A DNA stretch of 64,000 bases from Silvania confinis (GCF_025564085.1 NZ_JAMGZJ010000078.1:1054001-1118000), one strand, 5' to 3'. Positions 42,953 to 51,921 are shown, numbered from the stretch's first letter. A program made the numbers and translations. The notes: generated by a model not told the origin, from the sequence alone.

Positions 42953-43921
42953 TTATAAGGTGAAGAGTGCGTTAAAACGCTTGAGGATGTCGCTGCGCTC
43001 GCTGGTTCCGTCGCTTTTGGTCGGCAGGATTTTCAGGTCGTTAAGCAATGGGCGTTTGGCCTGCACGTCTTCGCGCGCCGGCATCAGCCAGGCATCGGCC
43101 ACCATCGCCTGGCCTTCTGCTGACAAGACGTAGTCGACAAAGGCTTTCGCGTCGTCGGCGTGCTGGGTCGTTTTGAGGATCATCATCGGACGCGGGGCAA
43201 TGACCGTGCCGCTGGCCGGGAAGATCACTTTCAGCGATTCGCCCTGGCTGATGTTGCCATAAGAGACATAGTCCACCGCGCCGAATACCGCCGCTTTAGC
43301 CCCCTGCATCACCGGCGTTACCGCCTGCGCATTCGGGCCGCTGACGACCATGCCGTTGTTTTTCAGCTCATCAAACAGCTTCCAGGCGTTGTCGCCCATC
43401 CCGTTTTGCAGTCCGATCAGCAGATCCAGCGACGCGCCGGACAGCGCCGGGTCTGGGGTGGTGACTTTGCCTTTAAAGGCGTCGGTGGTCAGATCCTGCC
43501 ACTCTTTGGGCTCCGGGGTGCCGCTTTTGGTGTTCCAGACGATCCCCAGCGCCGAAATGCCCTGTGCCACATAGTCGGCTGATTTCAGGTCTGCAGGCAC
43601 TTTCGCCGCATTGGCGCTTTGGTACGGCAGCAGCCAGCCGCGATTGTGCAGATCTTCCGCCGTATCCCAGGAGGCGGAGATCAGAATATCGGCCTGCGGA
43701 TTGGCCTGTTCGGCTTCGAGGCGCGCCATCACTTTGCCGGTGGTCGCCTGGAAGATATCGACTTTAACGCCGGTTTTCTTTTCAAAGCCGCTAGCCAGAT
43801 TTTTTGCCAGCGATCCCGGCCCGGCGGTGTAGACGGTCAGCGCGTGGGCGCTGGACATCATGACGGACGATAATGCCATGGCTAACAGCACTCCCTTTTT
43901 CACAGACATAGTGGTTTTCAT
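42953..43921 (-). CDS. ABC importer binding protein, iron/phosphonate type
   Basis: This 322-residue periplasmic protein has a signal peptide ending near SSAHA (about residue 25) and then LTVYTAGPGSLAKNLASGFE, typical of the ferric-iron/AEP/thiosulfate-like extracellular binding proteins. The ATG at 43921 follows GGGGAGTACGC and overlaps the ATPase stop by four bases; the frame opens earlier inside the ATPase gene. No phosphonate genes or siderophore genes are close by. Confidence 0.87.
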   Translation of the reverse strand: MKTTMSVKKGVLLAMALSSVMMSSAHALTVYTAGPGSLAKNLASGFEKKTGVKVDIFQATTGKVMARLEAEQANPQADILISASWDTAEDLHNRGWLLPYQSANAAKVPADLKSADYVAQGISALGIVWNTKSGTPEPKEWQDLTTDAFKGKVTTPDPALSGASLDLLIGLQNGMGDNAWKLFDELKNNGMVVSGPNAQAVTPVMQGAKAAVFGAVDYVSYGNISQGESLKVIFPASGTVIAPRPMMILKTTQHADDAKAFVDYVLSAEGQAMVADAWLMPAREDVQAKRPLLNDLKILPTKSDGTSERSDILKRFNALFTL

Positions 43922-44610
43922 GCGTACTCCCCTGAGGTTGAAATCAAACGATCGGCAGCGATGCTGCCAGCAGACAAATGCACGATCCGGTCGGCGAGGA
44001 TTTCTGCTTCCCGGCGGTCGTGGGTGACATAAACGGCGGTGGTCCCGAGCTGGCGCAGCAGTGTGGCCATCTCCTGACACAGCGACTCGCGCAGTTCGCT
44101 ATCGAGATTGGAGAGCGGCTCGTCAAACAGCAGCACCCGCGGTTCAGCCACAATGGCGCGGGCCAGGGCCACACGCTGCTGCTGTCCGCCGGATAAGCCT
44201 GCCGGTTTACGCCCGGCGAATTCGCTTAAGCCGACGCGCGACAGGGCCTGCGCTACGCGGTTTTCCCGTTCTGAACGCGCCACGTTGCGCATCTTCAGCG
44301 GAAACATCACATTTTGCGCCACCGTCATATGCGGCCAGAGGGCGTAATCCTGGAACACCATGCCGATATCCCGGGCCTGGGGCGGCAGCGACCAACCGCT
44401 TTTCGCTACCAGCCGATCGGCAAAGTGAATTTCGCCATTCGCCGGCTCAGTTAACCCGGCCAGCAGACGCAGGAGAGTGCTTTTTCCACAGCCCGACGGC
44501 CCCAGAAGCGCAACCACGCTCCCCGGCTCGATATGCAGATCGATTTGATTTAAAACAGTGTTCGCGCCAAAAGCGTACGACACGCCATTGAGCGTTATGG
44601 AGGTGAGCAT
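43918..44610 (-). CDS. ABC importer ATPase, iron/spermidine type
   Basis: This 230-residue ATPase has Walker A GPSGCGKST, Q-loop MVFQDYALWPHMTV, signature LSGGQQQRVALARAI and Walker B LLFDEPLSNLD. It is shorter than typical FbpC/PotA proteins (about 350 residues) because the C-terminal regulatory (TOBE) part is missing. The start at 44610 has GAGGAT upstream. It is the first gene of the three-gene importer operon, divergent from yddH. Confidence 0.9.
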   Translation of the reverse strand: MLTSITLNGVSYAFGANTVLNQIDLHIEPGSVVALLGPSGCGKSTLLRLLAGLTEPANGEIHFADRLVAKSGWSLPPQARDIGMVFQDYALWPHMTVAQNVMFPLKMRNVARSERENRVAQALSRVGLSEFAGRKPAGLSGGQQQRVALARAIVAEPRVLLFDEPLSNLDSELRESLCQEMATLLRQLGTTAVYVTHDRREAEILADRIVHLSAGSIAADRLISTSGEYA

Positions 44611-44746
44611 TTTGTTATCCTCTTTGGGATTTGATGCTCGCCACTGTAGGCAGCTTATGTGACGAATACATGACGCGTTTGTTGCAACTTGATTTTCGAT
44701 GCCTTTCAGCCGTTTAATGCTCAGACGCCTATTGTGAGGAACCCCC

Positions 44747-45328
44747 ATGAGCCACTTTCGCCCCGTCGAGTTAATGCATGCCAGCCGCCTGTTGAATCAC
44801 GGCCCGACCATCCTGATCACCAGCCGGGACGACACCCTCGGCCGCCGCAACGTGATGGCTGCCGCCTGGTCGATGCCGGTGGAGTTTGAACCGCCGCGCA
44901 TCGCCATCGTGGTGGACAAAAGCGCCTGGTCGCGGGAGTTGATTGAACGCAGCGGCATGTTTGGCATCGTGGTTCCCGGCGTCGCGGCCACCAACTGGAC
45001 CTACGCGGTGGGCAGCGTCAGCGGGCGCGATGAGGACAAATTCAACTGCTACGGGATCCCGACGATAGCGGGCCCGGTGCTGGGCTTACCAGTGATCGAA
45101 GAGAAGTGTCTGGCGTGGATGGAGTGCCGCCTGCTGCCCGCCACCTCAGCGGCGGAAAAATATGACACCCTGTTTGGCGAAGTGGTTTCTGCGGCCGCAG
45201 ATGAGCGCGCGTTCGTCGCCGGACGCTGGCAGTTCGACGATGATAAGCGCAATACCCTGCATCATCTCGGTGCCGGAACCTTTGTCACCAGCGGCAAACA
45301 GGTGAAGGCCCCGAATCAGTCCAGCTAG
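44747..45328 (+). CDS. yddH: Flavin-reductase-like protein YddH
   Basis: This 193-residue FMN-binding split-barrel (flavin reductase-like) protein closely resembles E. coli YddH (SRLLNHGPTILITSRDD; AAAWSMPVEFEPPRIAIVVD; KFNCYGIP). GAGGAA precedes the ATG. In E. coli yddH lies between pptA and nhoA, as here once inserts are ignored. Its reductase partner is unknown; supplying FMNH2 to luciferase-like enzymes is possible. Its TAG lies within a CTAG that also ends the opposite-strand gene. Confidence 0.9.
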   Translation: MSHFRPVELMHASRLLNHGPTILITSRDDTLGRRNVMAAAWSMPVEFEPPRIAIVVDKSAWSRELIERSGMFGIVVPGVAATNWTYAVGSVSGRDEDKFNCYGIPTIAGPVLGLPVIEEKCLAWMECRLLPATSAAEKYDTLFGEVVSAAADERAFVAGRWQFDDDKRNTLHHLGAGTFVTSGKQVKAPNQSS

Positions 45329-45942
45329 TATGTCCGGTAAGGTATGTGCAGGCGATCCAGCAGGTTGGTGAAATCCTGTACCGCGATGAACACCACCGCA
45401 CCTTTACCGAGAATAACGTTGGTGATCACCCCTACCGTCTCCCCGGTTAGGCTGTCGATCACCGGCCCACCGGACATACCCGAGACGGCCCCCGCGCCGG
45501 TAATGACCCCGTAATAGCAACCGTCGCGCTTTAAGAAGCCGTCGATGGTGCCATTACTGGATTTAGGCAAGCTGTTGATGGCGCTGTAGCCGAACAGCAT
45601 GACGCTGCGCCCTCTCCGGGCGAAAGCCAGCTTGTGCAACGGCTTGCCGACGTTATTGCGGGCAATCACCGCCACGTCGCAAAGAGGATGTTGTGCGCGA
45701 ATAGACTTCAGCAGCGGGACGGCGACGTGCGCCGCCGTAAGCGAGAGTGTGTCCGTTACCGGAAAGGCGCTGCCCTGGATCCCACCGACAAACCAGTTCA
45801 ACGGGGCAGGCAGGCCGATATACACCATATCAACCTGTCTAGTGGCGGCAAAGTCGGTGCTGCTGGTGCCTGACATGACCACACACCCCAGTAGTAGAAC
45901 CGGGGCCGTGAGTGCGAAGAGAGCAAAGATGAGACACTTCAT
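45325..45942 (-). CDS. Lipoprotein trypsin-like serine protease
   Basis: This 205-residue protein has a lipoprotein signal (hydrophobic stretch, lipobox LLGC with Cys20), so it is probably anchored in the outer or inner membrane facing the periplasm. The chymotrypsin-fold catalytic triad is visible: His72 (LTAAHVAV), Asp89 (CDVAVI) and Ser158 (GMSGGPV). It lacks a PDZ domain, unlike DegP/DegS. AGGTGA precedes the ATG at 45942. Substrate unknown. It is convergent with yddH, sharing four bases. Confidence 0.8.
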   Translation of the reverse strand: MKCLIFALFALTAPVLLLGCVVMSGTSSTDFAATRQVDMVYIGLPAPLNWFVGGIQGSAFPVTDTLSLTAAHVAVPLLKSIRAQHPLCDVAVIARNNVGKPLHKLAFARRGRSVMLFGYSAINSLPKSSNGTIDGFLKRDGCYYGVITGAGAVSGMSGGPVIDSLTGETVGVITNVILGKGAVVFIAVQDFTNLLDRLHIPYRTY

Positions 45943-45984
45943 GGTTTCACCTTCCAGGCCAGTCGCGGCGCGCATGCCACACGA

Positions 45985-46017
45985 AAAAGGGCGACAGCAT
46001 GCTGCTCTCGCCCTTTT
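45985..46017. terminator. Terminator downstream of the second EF-G gene
   Basis: AAAAGGGCGA (45985-45994) pairs with TCGCCCTTTT (46008-46017) around a GC-rich loop that itself contains GCATGC. A- and T-runs suit termination in both directions. Confidence 0.85.
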
Positions 46018-46061
46018 GTACTTTAGCCTTTCGGGTTTACTTTGACGTTAGTTCCAATGGC

Positions 46062-48164
46062 TTACTTTTTCTCGCGTCCGGCGATAATCTCATCCGCCAC
46101 ATTGCGCGGTGCTTCCGCATAATGGTGGAACTCCATGCTGTAGGTGGCGCGCCCCTGCGACATCGATCGCAGCGTGGTGGCGTAGCCAAACATCTCTGCC
46201 AGCGGGACATCAGCGCGGATAATCTGGCTGCCGTAACGCTCATCCATGCCCTGCACCAGCCCACGGCGGGAAGAGAGATCGCCCATGATGTTCCCGGCGT
46301 ACTCTTCCGGCGTTTCGACTTCGACGTGCATCATCGGCTCGAGGATCACCGGGTTCGCTTTACGCGCCCCGTCTTTAAAGCCGAAGATCGCCGCCATGCG
46401 GAAGGCCAGCTCCGACGAATCGACGTCGTGATACGACCCAAACGTCAGGGTCGCTTTGACATCCACCACCGGATAGCCTGCCAGCACGCCGCTGTTGATG
46501 GCTTCCCGCAGCCCTTTTTCCACCGACGGGATGTACTCGCGCGGCACCACGCCGCCTTTGGTGGCATCGACAAACGCAAATCCGCTGCCCGGCTCCTGCG
46601 GTTCGAGACTCAGGACCACGTGTCCGTACTGCCCTTTCCCGCCGGACTGGCGCACAAATTTGCCTTCGATATCGTGCACCGCTTTGCGGATAGTTTCGCG
46701 ATACGTCACCTGCGGGCGGCCAATATTCGCCTCGACGCCAAACTCGCGCTTCATGCGGTCGACAATGATCTCGAGATGTAGCTCGCCCATCCCAGAGATA
46801 ATCGTCTGGCCGGACTCCTCATCGGTATGCAGATGGAACGAGGGATCTTCTGCTGCCAGACGGTGCAGCGCGATGCCCATTTTCTCCTGATCGGCCTTGG
46901 TTTTCGGCTCAATCGCCAGCGAAATCACCGGATCCGGAAACTCCATCCGCTCGAGGGTGATTACCGCATTCGGGTCGCTCAGGGTGTCGCCGGTGGTGAC
47001 ATCCTTCAGCCCAACGCAGGCGGCAATATCCCCGGCCCGCAGCTCGTCCACGTCATGCCGGTCGTTAGCGTGCATCAGCACAATACGGCCGATGCGCTCT
47101 TTCTTGCCTTTCACCGGGTTGTACACCGCATCGCCTTTTTTCAGCACCCCGGAGTAGACGCGGATAAAGGTCAGTTGGCCGACGTAAGGGTCGCTCATCA
47201 GCTTAAACGCCAGCGCCGAGAACGGCTCGTCATCGCTGGGGTGACGCTCGGCGTGTTCGCCCTTTTCATCCACGCCGTCAATAGCGGGCACGTCAAGGGG
47301 CGACGGCATCAGTTCGATTACCGCGTCGAGCATGCGCTGCACGCCTTTGTTTTTAAATGCGCTGCCGCACAGCATCGGCTGGATTTCGCCCGCCACGGTG
47401 CGTTTGCGTAACCCGCTGACGATCTCGACTTCATCCAGATCGCCCGTTTCCAGATATTTGTCCATCAGCGCGTCGGTGGCTTCAGCCGCAGCCGAGACCA
47501 TTTTTTCTCGCCACTGCTGCGCGGTCGCACGCAATTCATCCGGGATCGGCGCATAGCTGAAGGTCATTCCCTGGGTGGCGTCATCCCAGATAATGGCGCG
47601 CATTTTAATGAGATCGACCACGCCGGTGAAGTGCTCTTCTGCCCCGATGGGGATCACAATGGGTACCGGATGGGCTTTCAGACGGTCGATCATCATCTGC
47701 ACCACGCGAAAGAAATCGGCGCCCTGGCGATCCATCTTGTTGACAAAGGCAATGCGCGGGACGCGGTATTTATTGGCCTGTCGCCAGACGGTTTCGGACT
47801 GAGGCTGCACGCCGCCCACCGAGTCATAGACCATCACCGCACCGTCGAGAACGCGCATGGAGCGTTCCACTTCGATGGTGAAATCCACGTGCCCGGGGGT
47901 GTCAATAATGTTGATCCGGTGCGGCTCATAGCTGCGGTCCATACCGGGCCAGAAGCAACTCACCGCTGCAGAGGTAATGGTGATCCCACGCTCCTGCTCC
48001 TGCGCCATCCAGTCAGTGGTTGCCGCGCCATCGTGGACTTCACCCAGCTTGTGGCTCATCCCGGTGTAAAACAGGATGCGCTCCGTGGTGGTCGTTTTAC
48101 CGGCATCGATATGCGCGGAGATACCGATGTTGCGATAACGTTCGAGGGGGATGGGTCGGGGCAT
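46062..48164 (-). CDS. Second elongation factor G (EF-G paralogue)
   Basis: This full-length 700-residue translational GTPase has G1 AHIDAGKT (17-24), G2 RGITITSA, G3 DTPGH, G4 NKMD and G5 GSAF, with EF-G domains II-V intact ([28 protein letters not shown]; the C-terminal [16 protein letters not shown]). Canonical fusA lies in the rpsL-rpsG-fusA-tuf operon; none of those genes is here, so this is a paralogue. Possible roles are stress-time translocation, ribosome recycling or drug tolerance. AAGGACG precedes the ATG. It is divergent from a small ArsR regulator. Confidence 0.9.
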   Translation of the reverse strand: MPRPIPLERYRNIGISAHIDAGKTTTTERILFYTGMSHKLGEVHDGAATTDWMAQEQERGITITSAAVSCFWPGMDRSYEPHRINIIDTPGHVDFTIEVERSMRVLDGAVMVYDSVGGVQPQSETVWRQANKYRVPRIAFVNKMDRQGADFFRVVQMMIDRLKAHPVPIVIPIGAEEHFTGVVDLIKMRAIIWDDATQGMTFSYAPIPDELRATAQQWREKMVSAAAEATDALMDKYLETGDLDEVEIVSGLRKRTVAGEIQPMLCGSAFKNKGVQRMLDAVIELMPSPLDVPAIDGVDEKGEHAERHPSDDEPFSALAFKLMSDPYVGQLTFIRVYSGVLKKGDAVYNPVKGKKERIGRIVLMHANDRHDVDELRAGDIAACVGLKDVTTGDTLSDPNAVITLERMEFPDPVISLAIEPKTKADQEKMGIALHRLAAEDPSFHLHTDEESGQTIISGMGELHLEIIVDRMKREFGVEANIGRPQVTYRETIRKAVHDIEGKFVRQSGGKGQYGHVVLSLEPQEPGSGFAFVDATKGGVVPREYIPSVEKGLREAINSGVLAGYPVVDVKATLTFGSYHDVDSSELAFRMAAIFGFKDGARKANPVILEPMMHVEVETPEEYAGNIMGDLSSRRGLVQGMDERYGSQIIRADVPLAEMFGYATTLRSMSQGRATYSMEFHHYAEAPRNVADEIIAGREKK

Positions 48165-48324
48165 GATGCGTCCTTAGTCAGTTGACATATAATTCGCGGC
48201 CAGGATAGCCGCGTGTTGATATGTAGATTATAATAGTCCTATTGTACGAGTATATTCGAACTATTTTTTTAAGGCCTGAACTATCAATGACATTGATAAG
48301 GCTTATCACTGCACCAGGAAGAGT
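48165..48324. promoter_or_regulatory. Divergent promoter, EF-G paralogue / ArsR
   Basis: This 160-bp AT-rich spacer holds a perfect dyad AATAG-TC-CTATT (48232-48243). It overlaps TATAAT read on the minus strand (48232-48227), the likely -10 of the EF-G gene. ArsR proteins bind such dyads, so the divergent regulator probably controls both genes. Confidence 0.6.
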
Positions 48325-48636
48325 ATGATTGCCAACCACCCCGAAACTGAACAAATCACGCTGGAGAACGTTTTACTGGCTCTCGGTAACCCGCTGCGGC
48401 TGGCGATCATCGGCCAGCTGGCCGACGGCAGCGAGTTAAGCTGCAACGCGCTGCGCCCGCAGGAGGTCGCAAAATCGACCATGACCCACCACTGGCGCGT
48501 GCTGCGCGACAGCGGCGTTATCTGGCAGCGCCCACAGGGGCGGGAAAATATCATTTCGTTACGGCGGGAAGATCTGGATGCCCGCTTCCCTGGGCTGCTG
48601 GAGACATTGCTGCGGGTGATGTGTCAGGAGGCGTAG
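48325..48636 (+). CDS. ArsR-family transcriptional regulator
   Basis: This 103-residue winged-helix regulator (ENVLLALGNPLRLAIIGQLA; STMTHHWRVLRDSGVIWQRP; GRENIISLRREDLD) has a single cysteine in the N-terminal half and no CxC metal box, so metal sensing of the ArsR/SmtB kind is unlikely. AGGAAGAG precedes the ATG. It may repress itself and the divergent EF-G paralogue. Confidence 0.85.
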   Translation: MIANHPETEQITLENVLLALGNPLRLAIIGQLADGSELSCNALRPQEVAKSTMTHHWRVLRDSGVIWQRPQGRENIISLRREDLDARFPGLLETLLRVMCQEA

Positions 48637-48639
48637 TGC

Positions 48640-48666
48640 CCCGCCGGGTGGCGGCTGCGCCAGTCT
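48640..48666. repeat. REP fragment
   Basis: CCCCGCCGGGTGGCGGCTGCGCC follows the ArsR stop and matches the left arm of the REPs nearby; the right arm is missing, cut by sequence leading into the cat gene. Confidence 0.5.
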
Positions 48667-48718
48667 CACCACTGCATTTACACTTCTCTAATATATGATT
48701 GCTACTCAAAGGTTAAGA

Positions 48719-49399
48719 ATGAAAAAAATAACGCCTGAATATACGTCTGTTGATTTATCTGGTTGGGCAAGGAAGGAGCACTTTGAGGTATTTCAGTCTT
48801 TTGCTCAATCTACATTTAACCAGACGGTTCAAATAGACATTACCGCGCTGCTTAAGCATGTAAAAGACGTGGGCTGGAAATTTTACCCTACTATTATTTC
48901 CCTGCTCGCCAACGTGATGAACAACCATACGGAGTTCCGTATGGCCATGAAAGATAATGAACTTATCATCTGGGATGAGGTTCACCCAAGCTATACGATA
49001 TTCCATCATGACACAGAGACTTTTTCATCAGTATGGAGTCATTACGATGGTAATATTCACCACTTCCAGAACACTTATTCAGAAGACGTTGCACGTTACT
49101 CTGATAACCATGCTTATTGGCCTAATGAACAGTCGCGGGAAAATGTATTTTTCATCTCGGCTAACCCCTGGGTGAGCTTTACCTGTTTTAATATGAACAT
49201 TGCGAATATGCAGAACTTTTTCGCCCCGATGTTCACGTTGGGGAAATACTACCCGCAAGATGAAAAAGTATTATTGCCTGTCTCGGTTATGGTCCATCAT
49301 TCCGTGTGCGATGGTTTCCATGTGGGACGAATGTTCATTGAGTTACAAAAGATGTGTAATGACATTGTGCGCTATTCAGAAGAACACAAAGCCTTGTAA
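48719..49399 (+). CDS. cat: Type A chloramphenicol acetyltransferase
   Basis: This 226-residue cytoplasmic trimeric enzyme inactivates chloramphenicol with acetyl-CoA. It has the CAT pattern from end to end: [51 protein letters not shown], and the active-site [13 protein letters not shown] with catalytic His194 and Asp198. AAAGG precedes the ATG. The gene is much more AT-rich than its neighbours and no transposon or integron flanks it. It differs at many residues from plasmid CatA1, so it looks like an old chromosomal acquisition. Its last 28 bases overlap the convergent TetR gene. Confidence 0.93.
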   Translation: MKKITPEYTSVDLSGWARKEHFEVFQSFAQSTFNQTVQIDITALLKHVKDVGWKFYPTIISLLANVMNNHTEFRMAMKDNELIIWDEVHPSYTIFHHDTETFSSVWSHYDGNIHHFQNTYSEDVARYSDNHAYWPNEQSRENVFFISANPWVSFTCFNMNIANMQNFFAPMFTLGKYYPQDEKVLLPVSVMVHHSVCDGFHVGRMFIELQKMCNDIVRYSEEHKAL

Positions 49400-49971
49400 A
49401 CAAACCGCTGCACAAAATCGGCGATATCGTCTTCGACCATTTGACATTTTTCAGCCGTGGGACGGACGCTGAGCAACTCGGCGTATCCGTTCAGGAGTGC
49501 CACCAGCTGGCGGGTGGTGCGCCGGGCATCACTGTCGCGGAACGCGCCGTTGTTTATCCCTTCTTCAATGATGGCGCAGACCACCCCGCTCCACTCCTCG
49601 GTAATGCCTTCGACCAGCTCGGCGTAAGCCGCATTATGAATGGCTAACTGCCAGGTTGAGCTGTACAACTGCCAGGCGGCATCAGGCTCCAGCGGCAGGA
49701 AGTTTTCGATCAACTGCTCCATTTTTTGCACCGAGGTTAACGCGGCGATCTGCTGACTAAACGTCTGCAGCTCGTCGCGCATATACCTGTCCAGCGCCGC
49801 AATACACAGCACCTGCCAGTTGCTGAAATAGTGATAGGTGTGGCTGCGCGAGATCCCTAACGATTCCGTCAGCTCACGGGTGGTGACGTTGGCGATGCCC
49901 TTCTCCAGAAACAGGGCGATGGCACCGTCCAGAATCCTGGCTTTTAACGTCTCTTTTGCTTCTTTCATCAT
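49372..49971 (-). CDS. TetR-family regulator
   Basis: This 199-residue TetR protein has its HTH near the N-terminus ([20 protein letters not shown] then [20 protein letters not shown]). I use the ATG at 49971 (or 49968, one codon later); the frame is open upstream to 50121, which would run through both operators. It is divergent from an ABC membrane-domain gene, with twin palindromes between, so it likely represses both. Its 3' end overlaps cat by 28 bases, so collision or antisense effects are possible. Confidence 0.85.
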   Translation of the reverse strand: MMKEAKETLKARILDGAIALFLEKGIANVTTRELTESLGISRSHTYHYFSNWQVLCIAALDRYMRDELQTFSQQIAALTSVQKMEQLIENFLPLEPDAAWQLYSSTWQLAIHNAAYAELVEGITEEWSGVVCAIIEEGINNGAFRDSDARRTTRQLVALLNGYAELLSVRPTAEKCQMVEDDIADFVQRFVYKALCSSE

Positions 49972-49981
49972 CACGCCCACG

Positions 49982-50037
49982 TTGACTTTGAGCAACCGCT
50001 CAAATAGACTCATCTCGAAATTTGAGCAACCGCTCAA
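49982..50037. promoter_or_regulatory. Twin TetR operators and divergent promoter
   Basis: The same 16-bp dyad TTGAGCAACCGCTCAA occurs twice, at 49988-50003 and 50022-50037, 34 bp apart. The first copy fills the spacer of a promoter TTGACT (49982-49987) - 17 bp - TAGACT (50005-50010) on the plus strand. The arrangement suggests cooperative repression of both divergent genes. Confidence 0.8.
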
Positions 50038-50059
50038 GTTCATCTTAACAGAAAATTGT

Positions 50060-50953
50060 ATGCTTACCTTAAAAAATGCGGCCCCTGCCGCAGCCCCAAA
50101 CAGCGCAGTGAAAACGCTCAAATTACTGGGTCAACGCCATAGCCGTAAACTCATTCTCACCTTTTTATTGGTCGCCGCAGAAAACATCACGCTGCTGCTG
50201 TACCCCCTGCTGGCGGGGTTTGCCATCAATGCCATTGTCTCCGGCCAGGCGCTGCACGCCGTGCTGTATGCGGTAATGGTCTTTATGATGTGGGCCATCG
50301 GTGCGGCACGACGCAGCATCGATACCCGTACCTTTGCGCGCATTTATGCCGAACTGGCGGTGCCGGTTATTCTTGCCCAGCGTGAAGAGCAGCACAGCGC
50401 CTCAACAATTGCCGCACGCGTTGCCCTGTCGCGGGAGTTTGTCGATTTTTTCGAGAAACATTTGCCGGTACTGGTGACGTCAGTGGCATCCATTATCGGT
50501 GCCGCAGTGATGCTGCTCCTGCTGCAGTTCTGGACCGGCGTCGCCTGTCTGATGATCCTGGTGTTTTTTGCCCTGTTTTTACCGGGCTTTACCCGCAGAA
50601 ACGAAGACCTGTTCCTGAGGCTGAACGATCGGCTGGAAAAAGAGGTGGCGTTCGTCAACAGTGCGCCAGAAATGTCGCTGTTCCGGCACTACGACGTGCT
50701 GGCCCGGCTGAGGATCAAGCTGTCAGATCGGGAAGCGATCGGTTATTTGTCGATTGGGACAATCACCGCGATTTTATTTGCCAGCACCATCCTGACGATG
50801 TCGTTCCAGGGGGGATTAGATGCCGGTCATATCTATTCGGTGATGACCTATATGTGGATGTTTGCCATGAGTCTCGATGACGGGCCGCAGCTGCTGGAGA
50901 AATATTCGCAGCTGAAAGACATCGGCAAGCGGGTGAATACCCGTACGATTTAA
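50060..50953 (+). CDS. ABC-exporter-type six-helix membrane protein without ATPase
   Basis: This 297-residue protein covers only the type-1 ABC exporter membrane domain (six helices; MLTLKNAAP start, then ILTFLLVAAENITLLLYPLL). No Walker A, signature or Walker B motif is present before the stop, and no ATPase gene follows. It may recruit a separate ATPase or act as a transport-independent membrane factor. The ribosome site is weak. The divergent TetR gene and operators indicate inducible expression. Confidence 0.75.
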   Translation: MLTLKNAAPAAAPNSAVKTLKLLGQRHSRKLILTFLLVAAENITLLLYPLLAGFAINAIVSGQALHAVLYAVMVFMMWAIGAARRSIDTRTFARIYAELAVPVILAQREEQHSASTIAARVALSREFVDFFEKHLPVLVTSVASIIGAAVMLLLLQFWTGVACLMILVFFALFLPGFTRRNEDLFLRLNDRLEKEVAFVNSAPEMSLFRHYDVLARLRIKLSDREAIGYLSIGTITAILFASTILTMSFQGGLDAGHIYSVMTYMWMFAMSLDDGPQLLEKYSQLKDIGKRVNTRTI

Positions 50954-50962
50954 ACTGCCTGT

Positions 50963-50989
50963 ATCCCCTCACCGCAACGATGAGGGGAT
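50963..50989. terminator. Hairpin between convergent genes
   Basis: ATCCCCTCA (50963-50971) pairs with TGAGGGGAT (50981-50989) between the ABC membrane-domain gene and pptA. The T-run is short. Confidence 0.6.
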
Positions 50990-50996
50990 CGCCGAC

Positions 50997-51227
50997 TTAC
51001 ATCGAGTAGCCCGGCTTTTTAATCAGCTCGTCCAGCTTCGGGCCGATCTCCGTATCCCAGACCTGCGCTTTCCAGTCGGCTTGCTGCACTTGCTGCAGCG
51101 CAACGGACACGGAACCGTCTTTACTGTTCAGATGACGAATAATCACCTCGGCGATATCCGCCGCCAGGGCGGTTTTTTGCTCGTCATTCAGCTCGCGGGG
51201 AAAACATTTGATATCTACGTGTGGCAT
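50997..51227 (-). CDS. pptA: 4-oxalocrotonate tautomerase-family enzyme PptA
   Basis: This 76-residue small tautomerase exposes Pro1 as catalytic base after Met removal ([13 protein letters not shown]). It matches E. coli PptA (YdcE) along its length, including [20 protein letters not shown] and KKPGYSM. AGGAGC precedes the ATG at 51227. The physiological substrate is unknown. It lies just after yncG on the same strand and may be the last gene of the long operon upstream. Confidence 0.93.
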   Translation of the reverse strand: MPHVDIKCFPRELNDEQKTALAADIAEVIIRHLNSKDGSVSVALQQVQQADWKAQVWDTEIGPKLDELIKKPGYSM

Positions 51228-51262
51228 GGGCAGGGCTCCTGTGTAATGGGCTTTCCAACCTA

Positions 51263-51880
51263 TCAGATTATTTCGTTGTCTTTTAACACCTTGTGCAGTT
51301 TCGGGAGCTGACACACGCTATCGGCAATCGCGTTTATCTTCGGGGTATTGGCCGCAAACCACTGCGCGCGCGGTCCCCAGCTGCGCATCACGCACAGATA
51401 GCAGTCGATCAGGGTGAGCTGCTCGCCAAGCGCCCAGGGGCCGGCTTTCAGATGGTTATCCAGCCACAGATACAGCGATTTACGGTAGGCAATGCAGTTT
51501 TGCTCGAGCTGCTCGGGGGCATCCGGCGACCAGCGTTCCGGGTAGTCCGCGTATGTGAACGTCGGGTAGACATTCGCCACCAGCCACACCAGCAGGCGCT
51601 GGAACTGCTGACGTTCCACGCGCCCGACGGGCGGCGCCAGATCGGGACAGCGATCCAGCACCATCAGCGCGATGGCGGCGGTTTCAGTCATGATCTCGCC
51701 ATTTTCCAGCTCCAGGGTCGGCACCTGACACAGCGGATTGCGTTTTTCCAGCAGTTCACGCTGCGGGCCGGGTGAATCGAAACCGTCGACATTAATAAAC
51801 TGGTACGGAATATCGGCCAGGGTCAGCATCAGCTCACTGATTGCAGAGCCCCAGCCCGGAACACCATAGACTTTGATCAT
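51263..51880 (-). CDS. yncG: Glutathione S-transferase homologue YncG
   Basis: This 205-residue GST-fold protein has an N-terminal thioredoxin-like domain ([37 protein letters not shown]) and a C-terminal helical domain. It is close to E. coli YncG. GGAGG supports the ATG at 51880. It lies 41 bases after a binding-protein gene of the upstream operon, so it may share its mRNA; a role in glutathione or thiol conjugates would fit that operon but is inference. Confidence 0.93.
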   Translation of the reverse strand: MIKVYGVPGWGSAISELMLTLADIPYQFINVDGFDSPGPQRELLEKRNPLCQVPTLELENGEIMTETAAIALMVLDRCPDLAPPVGRVERQQFQRLLVWLVANVYPTFTYADYPERWSPDAPEQLEQNCIAYRKSLYLWLDNHLKAGPWALGEQLTLIDCYLCVMRSWGPRAQWFAANTPKINAIADSVCQLPKLHKVLKDNEII

Positions 51881-51921
51881 GCGGCCTCCACCTGAGGGTA
51901 AACCCTCAGTGTAGAGCAACT

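Noticed and set aside
41262-44610. 2-aminoethylphosphonate transport assignment (phnSTUV) for the iron-type ABC genes
   Set aside because: The protein family fits several substrates, the permeases are fused, and no phnWX or other phosphonate genes are near, so the substrate is left open.
46062-48164. Possibility that this is the canonical fusA
   Set aside because: rpsL, rpsG and tuf are absent from both sides and the gene faces an ArsR regulator, so I treat it as a paralogue.
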